Below, in pieces: positions 1 to 11,852 of a DNA stretch of 64,000 bases (its first letter is position 1; the number at the start of each line of letters is the position of its first letter). The notes below the pieces were generated by a model. The model saw only the letters and a program-made list of their open reading frames with translations, ran no database searches and had not been told where the DNA came from. The DNA is taken from contig OY986438.1 in assembly GCA_963920525.1 (NCBI GenBank), forward strand, positions 80,029,177 to 80,093,176, given 5' to 3'. The DNA is from Dichetophora obliterata. Its lineage: Eukaryota > Arthropoda > Insecta > Diptera > Sciomyzidae. The position numbers and the translations under genes were made by a program.

Positions 1-3000
1 GACGCGTATGAAAGTAATTGTTGGCTCGACTGTTCTTTATGGCCTTGAAGAATGATCATGTTGTTTTTCAACACGCAGCTTTGCTCGATGGTGAGAATTC
101 CCGAACCCACAAGGTGTTCCCGTGATATGTCGTTGCCGCAAACTGCAGAAAGTTCTATAACTGACATGGTTGCAAACATCCAGTTGTTTGTATGGTGCAA
201 TGCCGTGAAGGTGATGTTATTGTGGATTTTTGTGAACTCACAATTTATTGCCGTTTTGTTGTTGAATAACTGGATTTCACAAATAACAGCAGGATACTCA
301 ATTCCGAATCTTGACTGTTGATTTGGACATATGCGAATATTTTCCATTAGAATCGTACATGTATTCAAATCTTCTATTGTCAACATTGCATATTGATCGC
401 GATGATTGTTAACCGCCAAGAATTGTGTCTTCGGAATAATTGCTACCATGCCTTCGTTGAGTTTAGTAGGGATTGCGGTCAGCTTAAACAATGAATATGC
501 TTCTGGATCCACCAGAGGTAGTTCTAGTAGGAACATTATGTGTTTCTCGTTCACCGCAGAACGCACGGTCATTAGTTTGTAAAATTGGAGTAGGTTTTCG
601 TTGTCGGTAGGAAGAGTTCGTGTTGAAGGGAGATGAGCCTGAATTATCTGTAACTCTTGCTTCAGTTGTTGTGGAGTTAAGATCAATGGACTAATATTTC
701 CGTTATGAGATTGAGTCAATGCATGAAGTAACTCTGATTGTATTTGTTGCATGCTTGTTGTGATCATTGACAGCTGAGTCACTAATGCCGTGAGCTGATT
801 TGATTGTCGAAGTATTGTTGTTTCATTTTCGATGTGATTCATATCTTCATATATTGACCTTTGTAACTTCTTGAAATTAACTTCGGTTGCCTTCTCATCA
901 ACCTTTATTATGTTCAACGTGGAATCAATTATTGATGTTTGATTGCGTAACAAATTCATGAGGTGTTCTTCATTGAGTTTGACATTCTCTATAGTTTTTG
1001 ACATAGTCTCTGCGTAGTTTGAGTCTAGTACTCCAAACAGGGCATGGGCCATATTACCGACTATATCTAATGCTCCTCGCTTCTGCCGTTTTTTTGTCTG
1101 AAGCATTTCTTCTTGTAGCAATGTACTGAACGAATGCTTGAAATGATGAATAATTGGAGCACATGATGTTTCTATTGATGGCCTTATGCACATATCTATC
1201 AGAGTATTTATTCCTTCGTCTAGTGTTTTCATATCTGACCACATTGGGCTGAGGTCATAGAATACCATGAACGTCCAGTGTGCTGATGAAAGTTTTGTTG
1301 TGCCGATGTTTTCAAAATAGATTCCTGGTTCTTCCTTAAAATTAGTTATTTTTACTGATGAGGCAAATACTAGTGGTAGAAAGAGAAGTGAAATTATGAT
1401 AGTTGTGAAGATTCCTTGTGAAGTGTGTGACACCACTCTCCTCTTTGGGCGTGTACCTTCTTTGCCAGACTCTGATGAACGGGAATGTATTCTTTTTTGA
1501 GAGTTCTGTGGTATAAATTGGTTGTCATAGTCCTTATATTCCAAGTTGGAGTCATTGAACAGTGGGGCCAATCTGTGAATAGGTCTTTTGAACGTTCCAT
1601 TTATTGTTTTCAAATCGACTACTCGAACCAGTCCGTCGTCGCCCTTGTATACCCGGGTAATTCTTCCTAATGGCCATCGAAGTACAGGAATGTTATCTTC
1701 TTTTATGATCACTAGCATGCCTTCAGTTATGTTCGGTGACGGTGTTTTCCACTTGCCTCTTTCTTGCAATTCGTGTAAGTACTTTTGTGACCATTCCTTC
1801 CAGAATTTATGTTTAAGTTCTGATATGATTCTCCATCGTGAGCCAAGAGATGCAGTTATTGTTTGTGTATTTGCATCAACTGACGTTGTTAGAGGTTCAC
1901 CCACTAGAAAGTGACCTGGTGTGAGTGCTTCGAGATCGTCGCAGTTTGATGACATTGGGATCAGTGGTCGAGAGTTGAGTATAGCTTCTATTTCAATGAT
2001 AACCGTTTCCAGTTCTTCGTATGTCATTGATGCCACTGATACGCTTCGAACCAACAAGTGTTTTGCAGATTTTACTGCCGCCTCCCAAAGCCCTCCAAAA
2101 TGTGGTGCTCTGGGTGGAATAAATTTGAATTCAATTGATTGTTCACTACATGTTCGTATAAGTTTTTCTTGAGCTGTTTGAGAATAAATGGATTCCTTTA
2201 ATTCAGCCAATTTGTTACTTGCTCCGACAAAATTTGTAGCATTATCACTATACAATCTTCTGCTAATAAATCGTCTTAGGGCTCCTATAAATGCGTCTGT
2301 TGATAGGTTAGAAACCACCTCCATGTGGATGGCCTTTGTAGCGAAGCAACAAAACACAGCAATGTAGGCCTTGTCAGGTCTTTTGCCTCTAACTTTATGA
2401 TGAATCCAAACCGGTCCGAAGTAGTCTACTCCTGATGTTATGAATGGACGTGCCGGTGTTATTCTTACAGCTGGCAAGTTTCCCATAAGTTGTTTGAAGA
2501 GCCTTGGTTTTGCTTTCGTACATCGTACACACTTATGTACGATACTGCGAGTTATAGTTTTCCCACTGGTTATCCAGAAGTGTGCTCTGGATGCTGCTAG
2601 CAGAGCTTGTGGACCACAGTGACGATTATTTTCATGAAGCATTTGCAACAATAGTTTCACCATGAGGTGGTTGTGCGGCAAAATTGCTGGATGTTTTTCT
2701 TCGAACAGTAATGATGATTGTTCAAGTCGACCGCCAATTCGCATTATTTGATATTCATCCATGAACGGATTTAATGAAGCCAGGGAGCTAGACTTATTGA
2801 CAGGCATTTTTTTTGATAAGGTTTCTAGTTCATTACGGAATCCTGCAGCTTGAATGACCTTTATAATTATTCTAAGAGCGTCATCCAATTCATGAATATC
2901 TAACGCCTTGTAACTTGGTCGCAATTGACGGGTTGTTCTTGAATTTCGAATAAACCTCAGTAAATAACCGACGGCGCGTTGCAAAAATCGGAATGAATTT

Positions 3001-6000
3001 CGATGATTGATTTTGAGGATTGTTTCTTCTAACGATTGATGTGTTGTTGATATTGCTAAGACACGTTTTGTTTCTTTTCGCTCTAAGTCGCAAGTTTTAG
3101 AAATGTCTTGTGAATATGGTTCAGACCATTGACTGCTCTTCCCGGATAAAAAAGGTGGACCATAAAACCAAATTGAATGCTTGGATAGATTTTCTGGTGC
3201 TAATCCTCGAGATATTGCATCGGCAGGATTTTCCTTGGAACTGACATGTCTCCATTGACTTGGAATGCATAACTCTTGAATTTTTGCTATTCGGTTTGCT
3301 ACAAAGGTATGAAATGAAGCTGCAGTTGACTTTATCCAAGCTAATACAATTTGCGAGTCAGTCCAAAGGAACGTTTCAGTGTTTTGTAACCGTATGTCCT
3401 TCTTTACTCTGTTTGTAAGTTCCACACCCAACACAGCTGCACATAATTCTAGCCGTGGTAGGGTTGGTTTTTTAAGTGGTGCTATTCGTGATTTTGAACA
3501 AATTAATCTGGTTCCTACAGTTTTGTCTGTGTAGGTTGAACGAATGTAGACTGCTGCTCCGTAAGCTCGTTCGGATGCGTCCACAAATGTGTGAATTTGT
3601 GTGGATACAATTCTTTGAGGCTTAAATACAAATCTGTCCACCCTTATGGTATTGAGTGCTACTATATTTGCGCGGAAATTGTTCCATTCGTGCTGAAGAT
3701 TTGTAGGTAATTCATCATCCCAAGATATTTGTAATTGCCACAGCTGTTGCAGAAATATTTTAGCTCTGACGACAACTGGCCCAAAAATGTCTAATGGGTC
3801 GAAGATACGTGCTAATTCTGAGCTCACTATTCGTTTTGTGATGTTGCTTGATGATGATATTTGCGCTCGCCCGCACAGCTGGTCAGATTTTGGTAGCCAT
3901 ATCATCCCGAGAGTTTTTATTGACTGACTCGATGATTCGTCTAAGTCCAGGTTGATTTCCTGGTCTTCTGGTGGAATTCCACTTAGAAGTTTAGCGTGAT
4001 TAGAGCACCATTTTCTTAATTTGAAGTCAGCTTCCCTTAGTAATGCTTGAACTTGACCTTGTGATTCTAAAGTAGTGTTGATAGAATCCGTGCCACTAAG
4101 ACAATCGTCAACATAAAAATCATCACGCAATATTGTTGCTCCTAAAGGATATTTCATAAGGCCTTGCGAAGCTAAGTATTGGAGGCATTTTGTTGCTAGA
4201 TATGGTGCTGGTGAAGTTCCATAGGTAACGGTTTTCAATCGGTAAAATTTAATGTCTTCATTTTGATTGTATCTCCAAATAATAAGTTGAAACATCTGGT
4301 CAGCCTCATTGACACATATTTGTCGATACATTTTCTCTATGTCAGCGGTGAAAACAAAGCGATGCATGCGAAAACGTAATAATATTGAAAACAAATCACT
4401 CTGTACCGTTGGCCCAGCGTGTAGAATGTCGTTAAGAGATGACCCACTGTTGGTTTTAGCGGATGCATCAAACACCACTCTAAGTTTTGTTGTAGAGCTT
4501 TCTGGTTTAAGAACACAGTGATGGGGCATGACATAGTTTAAATCTGGAATATCACTTTCTTTAATTTCTTCCATGTGTCCTAGAGCTTCGTACTCCTCCA
4601 TAAACTTGTTGTAGTCCGTTTTTAGTTTGGGATTACTGTTGAGTCGTCTTTCCAATGATAGGAATCGATTGACGGACATCTGTCTCGAATTTCCGAGGGT
4701 TATGGGGTTCTCTGAGAATGGCAGACGGACTACAAAGCGACCATCAGTGTTCCTTCTTATATTTTGATGGAAATCTGTTTCGCAGCGCTGTTCTAGTAAT
4801 GACATTTGATGCTCTGAGTCATTTGTGTCTTCAAGCTTCCAAAATTTTTCAATCAATTGATTCGTTGTCTCTTCGTCTGGGCTAAACATTGCACAGGTTG
4901 CCGAACTATTACCGCATCTTTCTATTTTTCCTGTCACGATCCAACCAAGTGCGGTGTTATGAAAACTAGGAAATTCGTTGTTAATTTTTAACTGTTGTGG
5001 CCGCAATAATTGATGATAGAACTTGGCTCCTATAAGTATGTCGATTTTATCCGTTTGATTGAATCTTGGATCGGCCAGCTTGATATTTTCAGGAAGTGAC
5101 CAATTGGATGTATCTAACGTTTTTGTAGGTTGCGGTGACACTATGTTGGGAAGAACAAATGCTTCAATTCTGGTGGAATAACTGCCAGCGTGTGCTTGAA
5201 TCTCAAAATTTACGCGCTGTGCTACATTTTTTGTTTTACGACCTATTCCTTCGATGCAAAGCGATGTATCCGATGTTTGTAGCGAAAGTTTTGATACGAC
5301 TCTTTCCGTCACTAAGTTGACCTGAGACCCGGAGTCCAATAAGGCGCGAAATTCATCGATGTGGCCGTTGTTTCCAATTACCTTAACTCTTGCAGTAGCT
5401 AATAGTATGTAGTGCTCGTTATGCTGATGCTTGTTCGCAGCTGCTACAATAGGTGTGTTTGAACTTATATTTTGCGTTTGTTTGATTTCACCTGATGCTG
5501 ATTTTGCTGCTGAATTGGGTCGCTTTCCTGAAGTCTCCAAATGCAGTAATGTGTTGTGCTTACTTGTGCACTTTGTACAGGATCGTGAAGGACATACCTT
5601 GGCGGCATGATTGGGTTTGAAACAGCTAACACAAAGCTTATTCCTCTGTGTCCATTGTAATCTTTCAACTGATGACATCTTCAGGAATTTTTCGCAATAA
5701 TATATTGGATGTTCTGTCGATCCACATACCTTGCAGTTGCTTGATGTTGAAATTGCTGCTGTTGTTTTTGCTCTATCTTTTCCCCCGGAAAAGAGATGCT
5801 CATGAGCCTTTCCACGCGTTTTTAGTGCTTGGAAGCGATGCTCTAAAAATCTAAGTAGTTCACGTAAAGTTATAAGCTTTTTATTGTCATTTAGCGACTG
5901 TTCAAATGTTGTTTGCGTCACTTGGTCCAATTTTTGCAACAGTAAATGAACTACTATGACATCCCACTCGCCCACTGGAAGTCCTTGTGCCCCTAAACCA

Positions 6001-6131
6001 TGAAGACACTCTTTCGTTATATCGTGTAAGGATTTGAGCGTTTGTGCTGATTCGTTTTTCATTTTCGGCTGCGATAACAAGTTATTCAGCAATGTTGTCA
6101 CAATTAACCTCCTGTTGTAGTACCTGTTGAC
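1..6131 (-). CDS. BEL gag C-terminus, protease, RT, RNase H, integrase and env, one open frame, partial
   Basis: After the gag nonsense codon the same frame seems to stay open to the window edge, more than 2000 codons. In order it holds gag zinc knuckles (near 5550-5730), a protease with a DSGSQ site (near 5320-5340), RT with YVDD at 4104-4115, RNase H, an integrase with an HHCC domain near 2520-2690, then a glycoprotein region with a hydrophobic leader near 1340-1390 and a basic cleavage-type motif followed by GALDIVGN near 1050-1090. The first integrase acidic residue (DYFGP) is intact near 2430. Compared with copy 2 it lacks five codons just before the second acidic site, near 2250. Openness is inferred from the absence of shorter ORFs in this frame and spot translation. 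Only a single frame encoding gag-pol-env would give this; roo is a known example. Confidence 0.82.
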
Positions 6132-7100
6132 CTAAATGTTCCATGCAATAACATAATTGGCACCTGTGATTGGTAAGTGTTTTATAAGATTGTTTGGCTC
6201 GTCTCCCAAGTGTGTTGTTAAATGAAACATTTTTTGAACGTCGCTTATTGTCGTGTTGTGAATCAGTTGAGTATAAAGATCCTTGAACGCTACCCATTGT
6301 GTGTAGCTGCCGTGAAATTTTGGTAACTCAATTTTAGGCAATTGCACCTGAAGTGGTTCATTTCTGCTGGTGCTCTGATGAGCATCCAAATTTGCACTGC
6401 TGATGTGCTGTTGTAATCCGCTTAACACGTTGTGCACCTCTGCTTCCCTTTTATAATACTCATCCAACGTATATCCTTCTATATCATCACTGTTTGTTGA
6501 CTGCCATAGGACATCGTTGTTCACAATAAAATCATTCATGTATTTGTCGATAAGTGCTGCTTTGTTATGATAGTACGATTCAGGGTGACTTTGATTCGCC
6601 TGAACCCTGATTTCTTCAATGTTTCGCCTTAACGCTCTCATTAAAGCTCGTTGATTACGAAGTACTTTCACTATCACTTCGTCAATATGTTGATCTGCTA
6701 TGATGCCATCTTCCTGCTTACCACCAGCCGTGGCAGGCCTACAGTCCTTGCGTGGAGGGGCCGTAGGTAAAGGTGCATATTCAGAATTTTTTGTCAATTT
6801 CTGCATTTCGGCTTCAAACATCTCCTTAATTTTGAGAGTCAGGTCCGAAATGCGCAAATGTTGGTCAACGAAGTACTCGTGTTCCATTGGCAAATTAGCG
6901 AGACACCTTATCTTGTTATCCGTGCTCTCGAATTCTGCCCATGCTTCATCCAACCGATTGATCCTTTCTTCATAGTAGCTGCTCGTCTTTCTTGAAGATG
7001 GATCCTTTTTGACGTTTGTCAAAATTGTTTCAATTCTCACAGCATTGTTTTGCTGAGCAGCTACCAATTCTTGAAATGTCTCCATATCGAACTTTTCCAA
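6132..7100 (-). pseudogene. BEL gag N-terminal part, ended by a nonsense codon
   Basis: 322 codons starting MEKFDMETFQ at 7100, about 85 bases inside the 5' LTR. The N-terminal two thirds are charged and helical; residues about 255-320 carry the Pao gag DUF1759 signature (LPKFHGSYTQWVAFKDLY). The frame stops at a TAG (plus-strand cta at 6132-6134). In copy 2 the same codon is TTG, so this is a point mutation and not a natural gag end. The frame stays open after the TAG. The gag presumably forms the capsid of the retrotransposon particle. Apart from this stop the protein matches copy 2 almost residue for residue. Confidence 0.9.
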
Positions 7101-7168
7101 AAATCAAATGTTGATTGATTTTTTTTTTACTTTACGCGTTATTTTTGTTTGTCCAGAAATTTGAATTT

Positions 7169-7185
7169 CCTGGTCGGGGTCACCA
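7169..7185 (-). other. BEL copy 1 primer binding site
   Basis: On the minus strand TGGTGACCCCGACCAGG starts two bases from the LTR. From memory of the tRNA-Trp 3' end, the first 13 bases fit with one mismatch, so tRNA-Trp is the likely primer; this was not searched. Copy 2 has the same site. Confidence 0.6.
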
Positions 7186-7187
7186 AA

Positions 7188-7760
7188 TGTTGAATTGTAT
7201 CAAAAATTTTCAAGAAATGGACCTTAGTAGAATCACTAAGACCATTAATTTTTGCTCCTTGATTTTGATCTGTTGGACCTTAGTTGAACCACTAAGACCA
7301 GTTGCTTGATACTATTGAAAAGAAAAACTCACAATTTGTTCTGACATGTTATTTAATTCTTATATGTCTTTTATAAAGAAAAAATGCTTATACTGCATTC
7401 AAAAATAAACCAAAACTATAACACATATAATTTAATTACACAAGAATGCATACGCTAATTTAATAGTTGCGTAAAAACAAAACGCTTACAAACAACAAAA
7501 CTTTAATACATACAATTTAATTAACTAGAATGCATACTCTACAATTTAATAATAAAACCGCTTACAAATAACACAAAGTTTAATACATTTTAATTTAGTT
7601 AAAATGCATACGCTGCAATTGCGTAATATAAAAAACGCTACAATATATTAAATTAACACAACTCATGACTAGGTCATTGACTGTGACATAAGCCCAACTG
7701 CTTATGCTTCAACATGTGTGCCTTGGCTGACACACATAGGCATCTTCTGCTGTGTTAACA
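7188..7760 (-). repeat. BEL copy 1 5' LTR
   Basis: 573 bp, beginning TGTTGAATTG and ending TTAACA on the plus strand. It matches the two 584-bp LTRs of copy 2 along its length with scattered small differences and a deletion near 7550. A primer site lies two bases inside it. Confidence 0.92.
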
Positions 7761-7777
7761 TTTGAAATAAGTCCAAG

Positions 7778-8494
7778 CAGTGTTGCCGTTAGGAAAAATT
7801 AATGGATACTTTTTTCATACTCATATATGAATATATGTTTTTATTTGCAAAAATATAAAAAAGGAGGCATTTCTTTAAATTCAACAAAAACTTTAAGAAA
7901 AATTATGACATTGAGACATTTTTGGACAGTACTTTTTTATCAAAAAATGCATTAACGCAACCTCTTTACGAAGAACTTTACAATTGTGTGATAAATATAT
8001 TAAGTCTGCCTCATAGCACAGCTGCTGCTGAATGAAGTTTTTCTAATTAAAGTCTCACTATAAACGATTAGACTAGTAGATTTTTTTTTTTTGGAATAAG
8101 TAAAGGTATATTTTTTTGCAAAATACTTAAAAACGAATAATTTTTAAATTTAATATAAATAAAGGGCAATAGCAACCCATTTTATTTATATTACACTTAA
8201 CTGAATAAGCTATTAAATTGCTTTTTTATGTATTTATATATTATCTTGTATCATAGCTGTTAAATAATTATTACTAATCGTATTTGTTAATAATTGCGCC
8301 CAGTGGGGTGCCAGTGAAGGTCGGCAACGCAGATCGTATGAGCGAGACGTATGCAGCTAAATGATTTATGTAATTTAATTCCGCTAAGATTTATCTATTG
8401 TACTTGTACTATCATTGTAAAATTTATATTCTTGTTTGAGTTTAATTTACCCGTTAAATTTGTTATGTAGCTATTTATATATTATTTATATATA
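7778..8494 (+). pseudogene. hAT-like transposon relic, left part with transposase C-terminus
   Basis: Translation of about 7938-8060 gives a run containing LSLPHSTAAAE, the signature of the hAT C-terminal dimerisation region (LSxPxSxxxxER type). The next codon after that motif is a stop and others follow, so it is dead. At 7778 a hAT-like end CAGTGTTGCC begins; its inverse GCAACACTG ends at 18130. The DNA from 8070 to 8494 shows no coding sense. If both ends belong to one element, it lost most of its transposase and was later split by the gypsy insertion at 8495. The 8-bp flanks (7770-7777 and 18131-18138) do not match, so the pairing is only tentative. Confidence 0.5.
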
Positions 8495-8873
8495 AGTTAA
8501 TTTATTGCGAGTTTAAATTAATAAAAAAAATATTTTTTCTTCGCTATTAGCGACTTTATTATTTGATATCGCACTTAAAACTAACTTAACATTTTCTATA
8601 GCTTTATTATTACACCTAAACCCGCGCTGCCGCTGTTGCTGTTGTTGTTGCTGTTGATTGTAGTGTTTGTTGAAGTAGCTGACGTTGGCGTTCTCACGGT
8701 TTGACGAATTTAGCGGATGCACGTGGACTCTGTTGTTGTTGTGTTTTATTGTAGTGGTTATTGGAGTAGATAACGTTGGCATTCTCACGGTGTGACGAAT
8801 GCATCGAATGCGCGTGCACTCGTAGACATAGTGTCAGCATATTTCCTTAGTTTAAATATTTGTTACCTTAACT
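8495..8873 (-). repeat. Errantivirus-like 3' LTR
   Basis: About 379 bp. It includes a CAG/CAA-type trinucleotide tract near 8628-8655, longer by about 12 bp than in the other LTR, and a 72-bp unit repeated imperfectly at 8659-8730 and 8750-8821. The adjoining purine-rich tract (AGGGAGGAG on the minus strand, 8874-8883) is the expected plus-strand primer. Confidence 0.9.
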
Positions 8874-8888
8874 CCTCCCTACTTAAAT

Positions 8889-10339
8889 TCAAGCGTCCTC
8901 GCTGGATGGTGTTTCTTTATTAAATATATGATTTAGTCCTTCTATTGTAGAATGTGAAAATTTCGGAGTTTTTGGCCTAGGACCTTCTGATGTTATTGGA
9001 TTTTCTGCTAAGTTAATAGAGGTATCTTTTCCATGTGGAGGTTCTTTGATGGTGTTAGTAGTTTCTTTCTCTATTTTCGTTATGACTTTATTGCCTGTGA
9101 TTTTTTTGCCAGCAGAAATCTTAGTATTGTTGTAATTATTAGTGTAATTATTATGATTGCGAAGCTTCCGTTGGTCCATAAATGGATTCCATTGATTGAT
9201 TCAAACGATTTGATGTATTCTGTGTTATTGATGTGGAGTTCTTTTAGCATTTGGAGTGATAGTATTTCGGTGAGTTCCGTATTTTGTGCAGATGGTTGAA
9301 CTATTGCAGGAAGTGGTTTGACTTGTATTACTTCGTTGGAGGTGTAGATTGTGTTGTTAATTTCTATTGTAGTATTTTTATATTGCAGGATAAAAGATCC
9401 GGTTAAATTCAGTAAGTTGTCGTCTATAACGAGCCATTGTATTGGTTTAGCAGAATTGTGCCATCCGTTATCTCTTCGACGGTCGGAAGGTGCTGATTGT
9501 TTGTTACAGTGCAGTTAGGTGGTAAGCTCTTAAGTAATTTTGGTATACAATTAGTTTTGCTTATATCTACAATAGTTTTGCTATTGCAAATGGACAATTC
9601 GCTGAAAGTTTTACAATTAGTTTTAATTCCGAATATTTTTTTATTACATTTTAAAATTTTTTCAAACGGTATTCATTCGTTTTTTTTTTCCTTTTTTAAC
9701 AGGTTTTAGAAGTATTTTCTCGCATGATTCTTTTTTAGTAATGGGTAAACTTATAATATAAATTAGAGCAGTATTATTAGATGCTATTTTTACTTCACTA
9801 AATTCTAATGCTTCGATTATATTAATATAGGGCATTTCTTCTGTATCAAAAATTGATTTTGCAGCATTTATTTCTGCGTTTGACAAAATGTAGGTATTTA
9901 TAATACCTGACTTGGCCCATTGTATTGCATATTCAATATTAAGAATTTCTTCTTTTATAATATCTATTTTATATTTTATATCGGTTGCGTATTCATTTTT
10001 TATGATTGGATTAGATTTAAATTCTTTTAATATTTCATTCGTTACATTAGAAATTTCATTTATTCTTTCAATTGAAACTTTATTAATAACAATTTGTTTA
10101 TTACTATTTTTTAAGAGATTATTCATTTTGTTTTGTACTATTTTGAAGTCGTCATGGTCTGGATTACCTGCGATCCATTTCCATGCGCTTCCAATAAAGT
10201 TGAGTGAACGTTTTGGTTTTAATTTAGGTTGCAATCTATTGAGGAGGGAGCGTATCTGGGAGAGTTGGAGCGATATGAAAGGAAATAGTGTGTTTTGTGT
10301 GCTTATATTTTGTTTAACTGTGAGTTCTGTTCTTTCCAA
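8889..10339 (-). pseudogene. env-like glycoprotein, broken
   Basis: Two open pieces and a degraded middle. The N-terminal piece (9662-10339, 225 codons) has a basic motif followed by LNFIGSAWKWIAGNPD, the cleavage and fusion-peptide region typical of errantivirus env, then a helical heptad-rich stretch. The C-terminal piece (8889-9179) is a hydrophilic tail. A hydrophobic Ile/Leu/Thr-rich segment, the likely membrane anchor, is encoded in a different frame from the tail at about 9115-9175; the frames part at a run of seven A (minus strand) near 9107-9113. Such env proteins mediate membrane fusion of the virus-like particle in related elements. This copy cannot make the full protein. Confidence 0.82.
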
Positions 10340-10479
10340 AAAATTTCGGTACGGTTCCAGGTCAATTATATGAATTAATATGAAGTTGCCGTTTTGTACT
10401 TTTGCTTATCCAATATTTAGTTCAATAAGTTGAGAATTCGAAAAGTCCAGTATTTGTACCTCTGCACTGGACATGGACA

Positions 10480-11523
10480 GTAGTACTCTGTAAAAAAGTT
10501 ATTTTATTAGCTGTCTTAGTTCCGTATGTTACTCTTATGTACTATTTTCCCTGATTCTGTTACTACTGTGATATGCCTATTTTCTTTCACTATTTCTTCT
10601 TTAAATTTTGCTGATAATTTCGTTCCTATTCTCTTGTTTTGTTTTACATATATTACTTGTCCTGGCAAGTATTCTTTCTATTTTTCTATTTTTGTTATGG
10701 TGTCGTAGGTCAGTTTGTTGTTTTTCGGTAAGTTTTTTATATTGTCTTCTCGTGTTTTTTCATAGTCATGTGGGCTAAAATTCACGGTTCTGCCAAAGAA
10801 TAGATCTACCGGTTTCCTGCCTGTCGTGGAGTGAATGCTGTGGTTGTACTCGTTTGTTGATCTTTCGAGTAGTTCTTCAAAGTTTCTATTTGTTCCGTCT
10901 CATAATTTCGGACAAGGTTGAATGAAACCGTTCGACCTGTCCATTGATTTCGCTTTTATATGGGGGAGTTACATAAACATTGATTCCTAGCTCGTCTTTC
11001 ATCATGAACATTATTGTTGCTGAATTTAGGGATTTTTCGTTATCTATAATTACTAATTTCGGTACGCCGTAAAAAAATAATAAGTCTCTAAGGGGTCTCC
11101 TTATTTCTTCTATTGATTTTCCGGGAATTCTTTTCGTTTGTGCGTATTTTGTAAACTTGTCTAGGCTAGTCAAAACTAATTTCTTGTCCGTCGAGTAAAT
11201 ATCTATATGTACCGTGTGACCGGGGTGATTAGGCATGGGTGTTTCGTTTAATTTTAGTTGATTGGGGTGTCTTTCGTATTTATTCTGTTTACACGTTACG
11301 CATTTTTTTGTTATTCTCTGAATTTTCTGTTCATACTTGGAAAATAGTATTTTTTTAAGATTTGTAGTTTATTTTCTTTTGCGTTTCTTTGTGCTCGGTT
11401 ATGTGTGTCGATAATAATGTCTTCCTGTCGTTGTTCGTTAATTATGTCCTCTACGACAATTTGCGTAAATCTTATTTTGTAATTGTTAAAATGTTGTGCA
11501 TAAACTTCCTGTAATAATCCCAT
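10480..11523 (-). pseudogene. Ty3/gypsy integrase, frameshifted
   Basis: The zinc-binding domain (11311-11523) and catalytic core (10886-11236) are in separate ORFs. The core shows the three acidic sites in context: HIDIY, IIDNEKS and INGQVERFHS, the last two in DX35E spacing. After MRRNK the frame is lost near 10886-10900, but the C-terminal domain continues in another frame to about 10490 (readable motifs PVDLFFGRTVNF and LPGQVIYVKQNKR). The enzyme would insert the cDNA into the genome. It is disabled by at least two shifts. Confidence 0.88.
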
Positions 11524-11852
11524 AACTCTTTCTGATGTTTGAATACAGTTTATGACCGAAGGGTTGAGGTATCTTTTGCAGATATCTGTTAAATTTTCTT
11601 GATTGTATTGAGGTTCTGTAACTATATGCCGGTGATATCCGGGGAAAATTATCTTAAACTGGTATGTTGGTATTTCCTTTTTTTTTTTAGAAATATTTGA
11701 TTTTTAAAAGCATTGATTGGTGTATAGACTGAGGAAATTAAGTTATGAGATGAACTTTCATCGCTGTGTTCGGTAGCCGTAAGGGTAAAAACCTGTGTGG
11801 GTGGAGGACGAGATAACGAGTCTGCTACAACGTTTGTTGTACCTGGTTTGTA

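Larger units (their letters stand above)
1..7760 (-). mobile_element. BEL/Pao LTR retrotransposon, copy 1 (env-bearing, partial)
   Basis: Minus-strand element that leaves the window on the left, so its 3' LTR is not seen. The order on the minus strand is 5' LTR (7188-7760), primer site, gag, protease, reverse transcriptase, RNase H, integrase and an env-like region reaching position 1. It is a close relative of the copy at 31866-40461: position 1 matches about 32673 and the two align with few differences to the LTR. Domain order and the DUF1759/DUF1758/pepA17-type sequence are those of BEL/Pao; an env module fused behind integrase recalls Drosophila roo. The base after the LTR (7761-7765, TTTGA) should be one half of a 5-bp target duplication, the other half being outside the window. 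Confidence 0.93.

Noticed and set aside
4309..4521. Short plus-strand ORFs repeated at 4309, 5135, 5648 and at 37004, 37830, 38343
   Set aside because: They recur only because the two BEL copies recur; all are antisense to RT and gag.
9912..10373. 153-codon plus-strand ORF with many hydrophobic residues
   Set aside because: It lies antisense to the env-like gene; the hydrophobic look comes from reading AT-rich helical coding sequence backwards.
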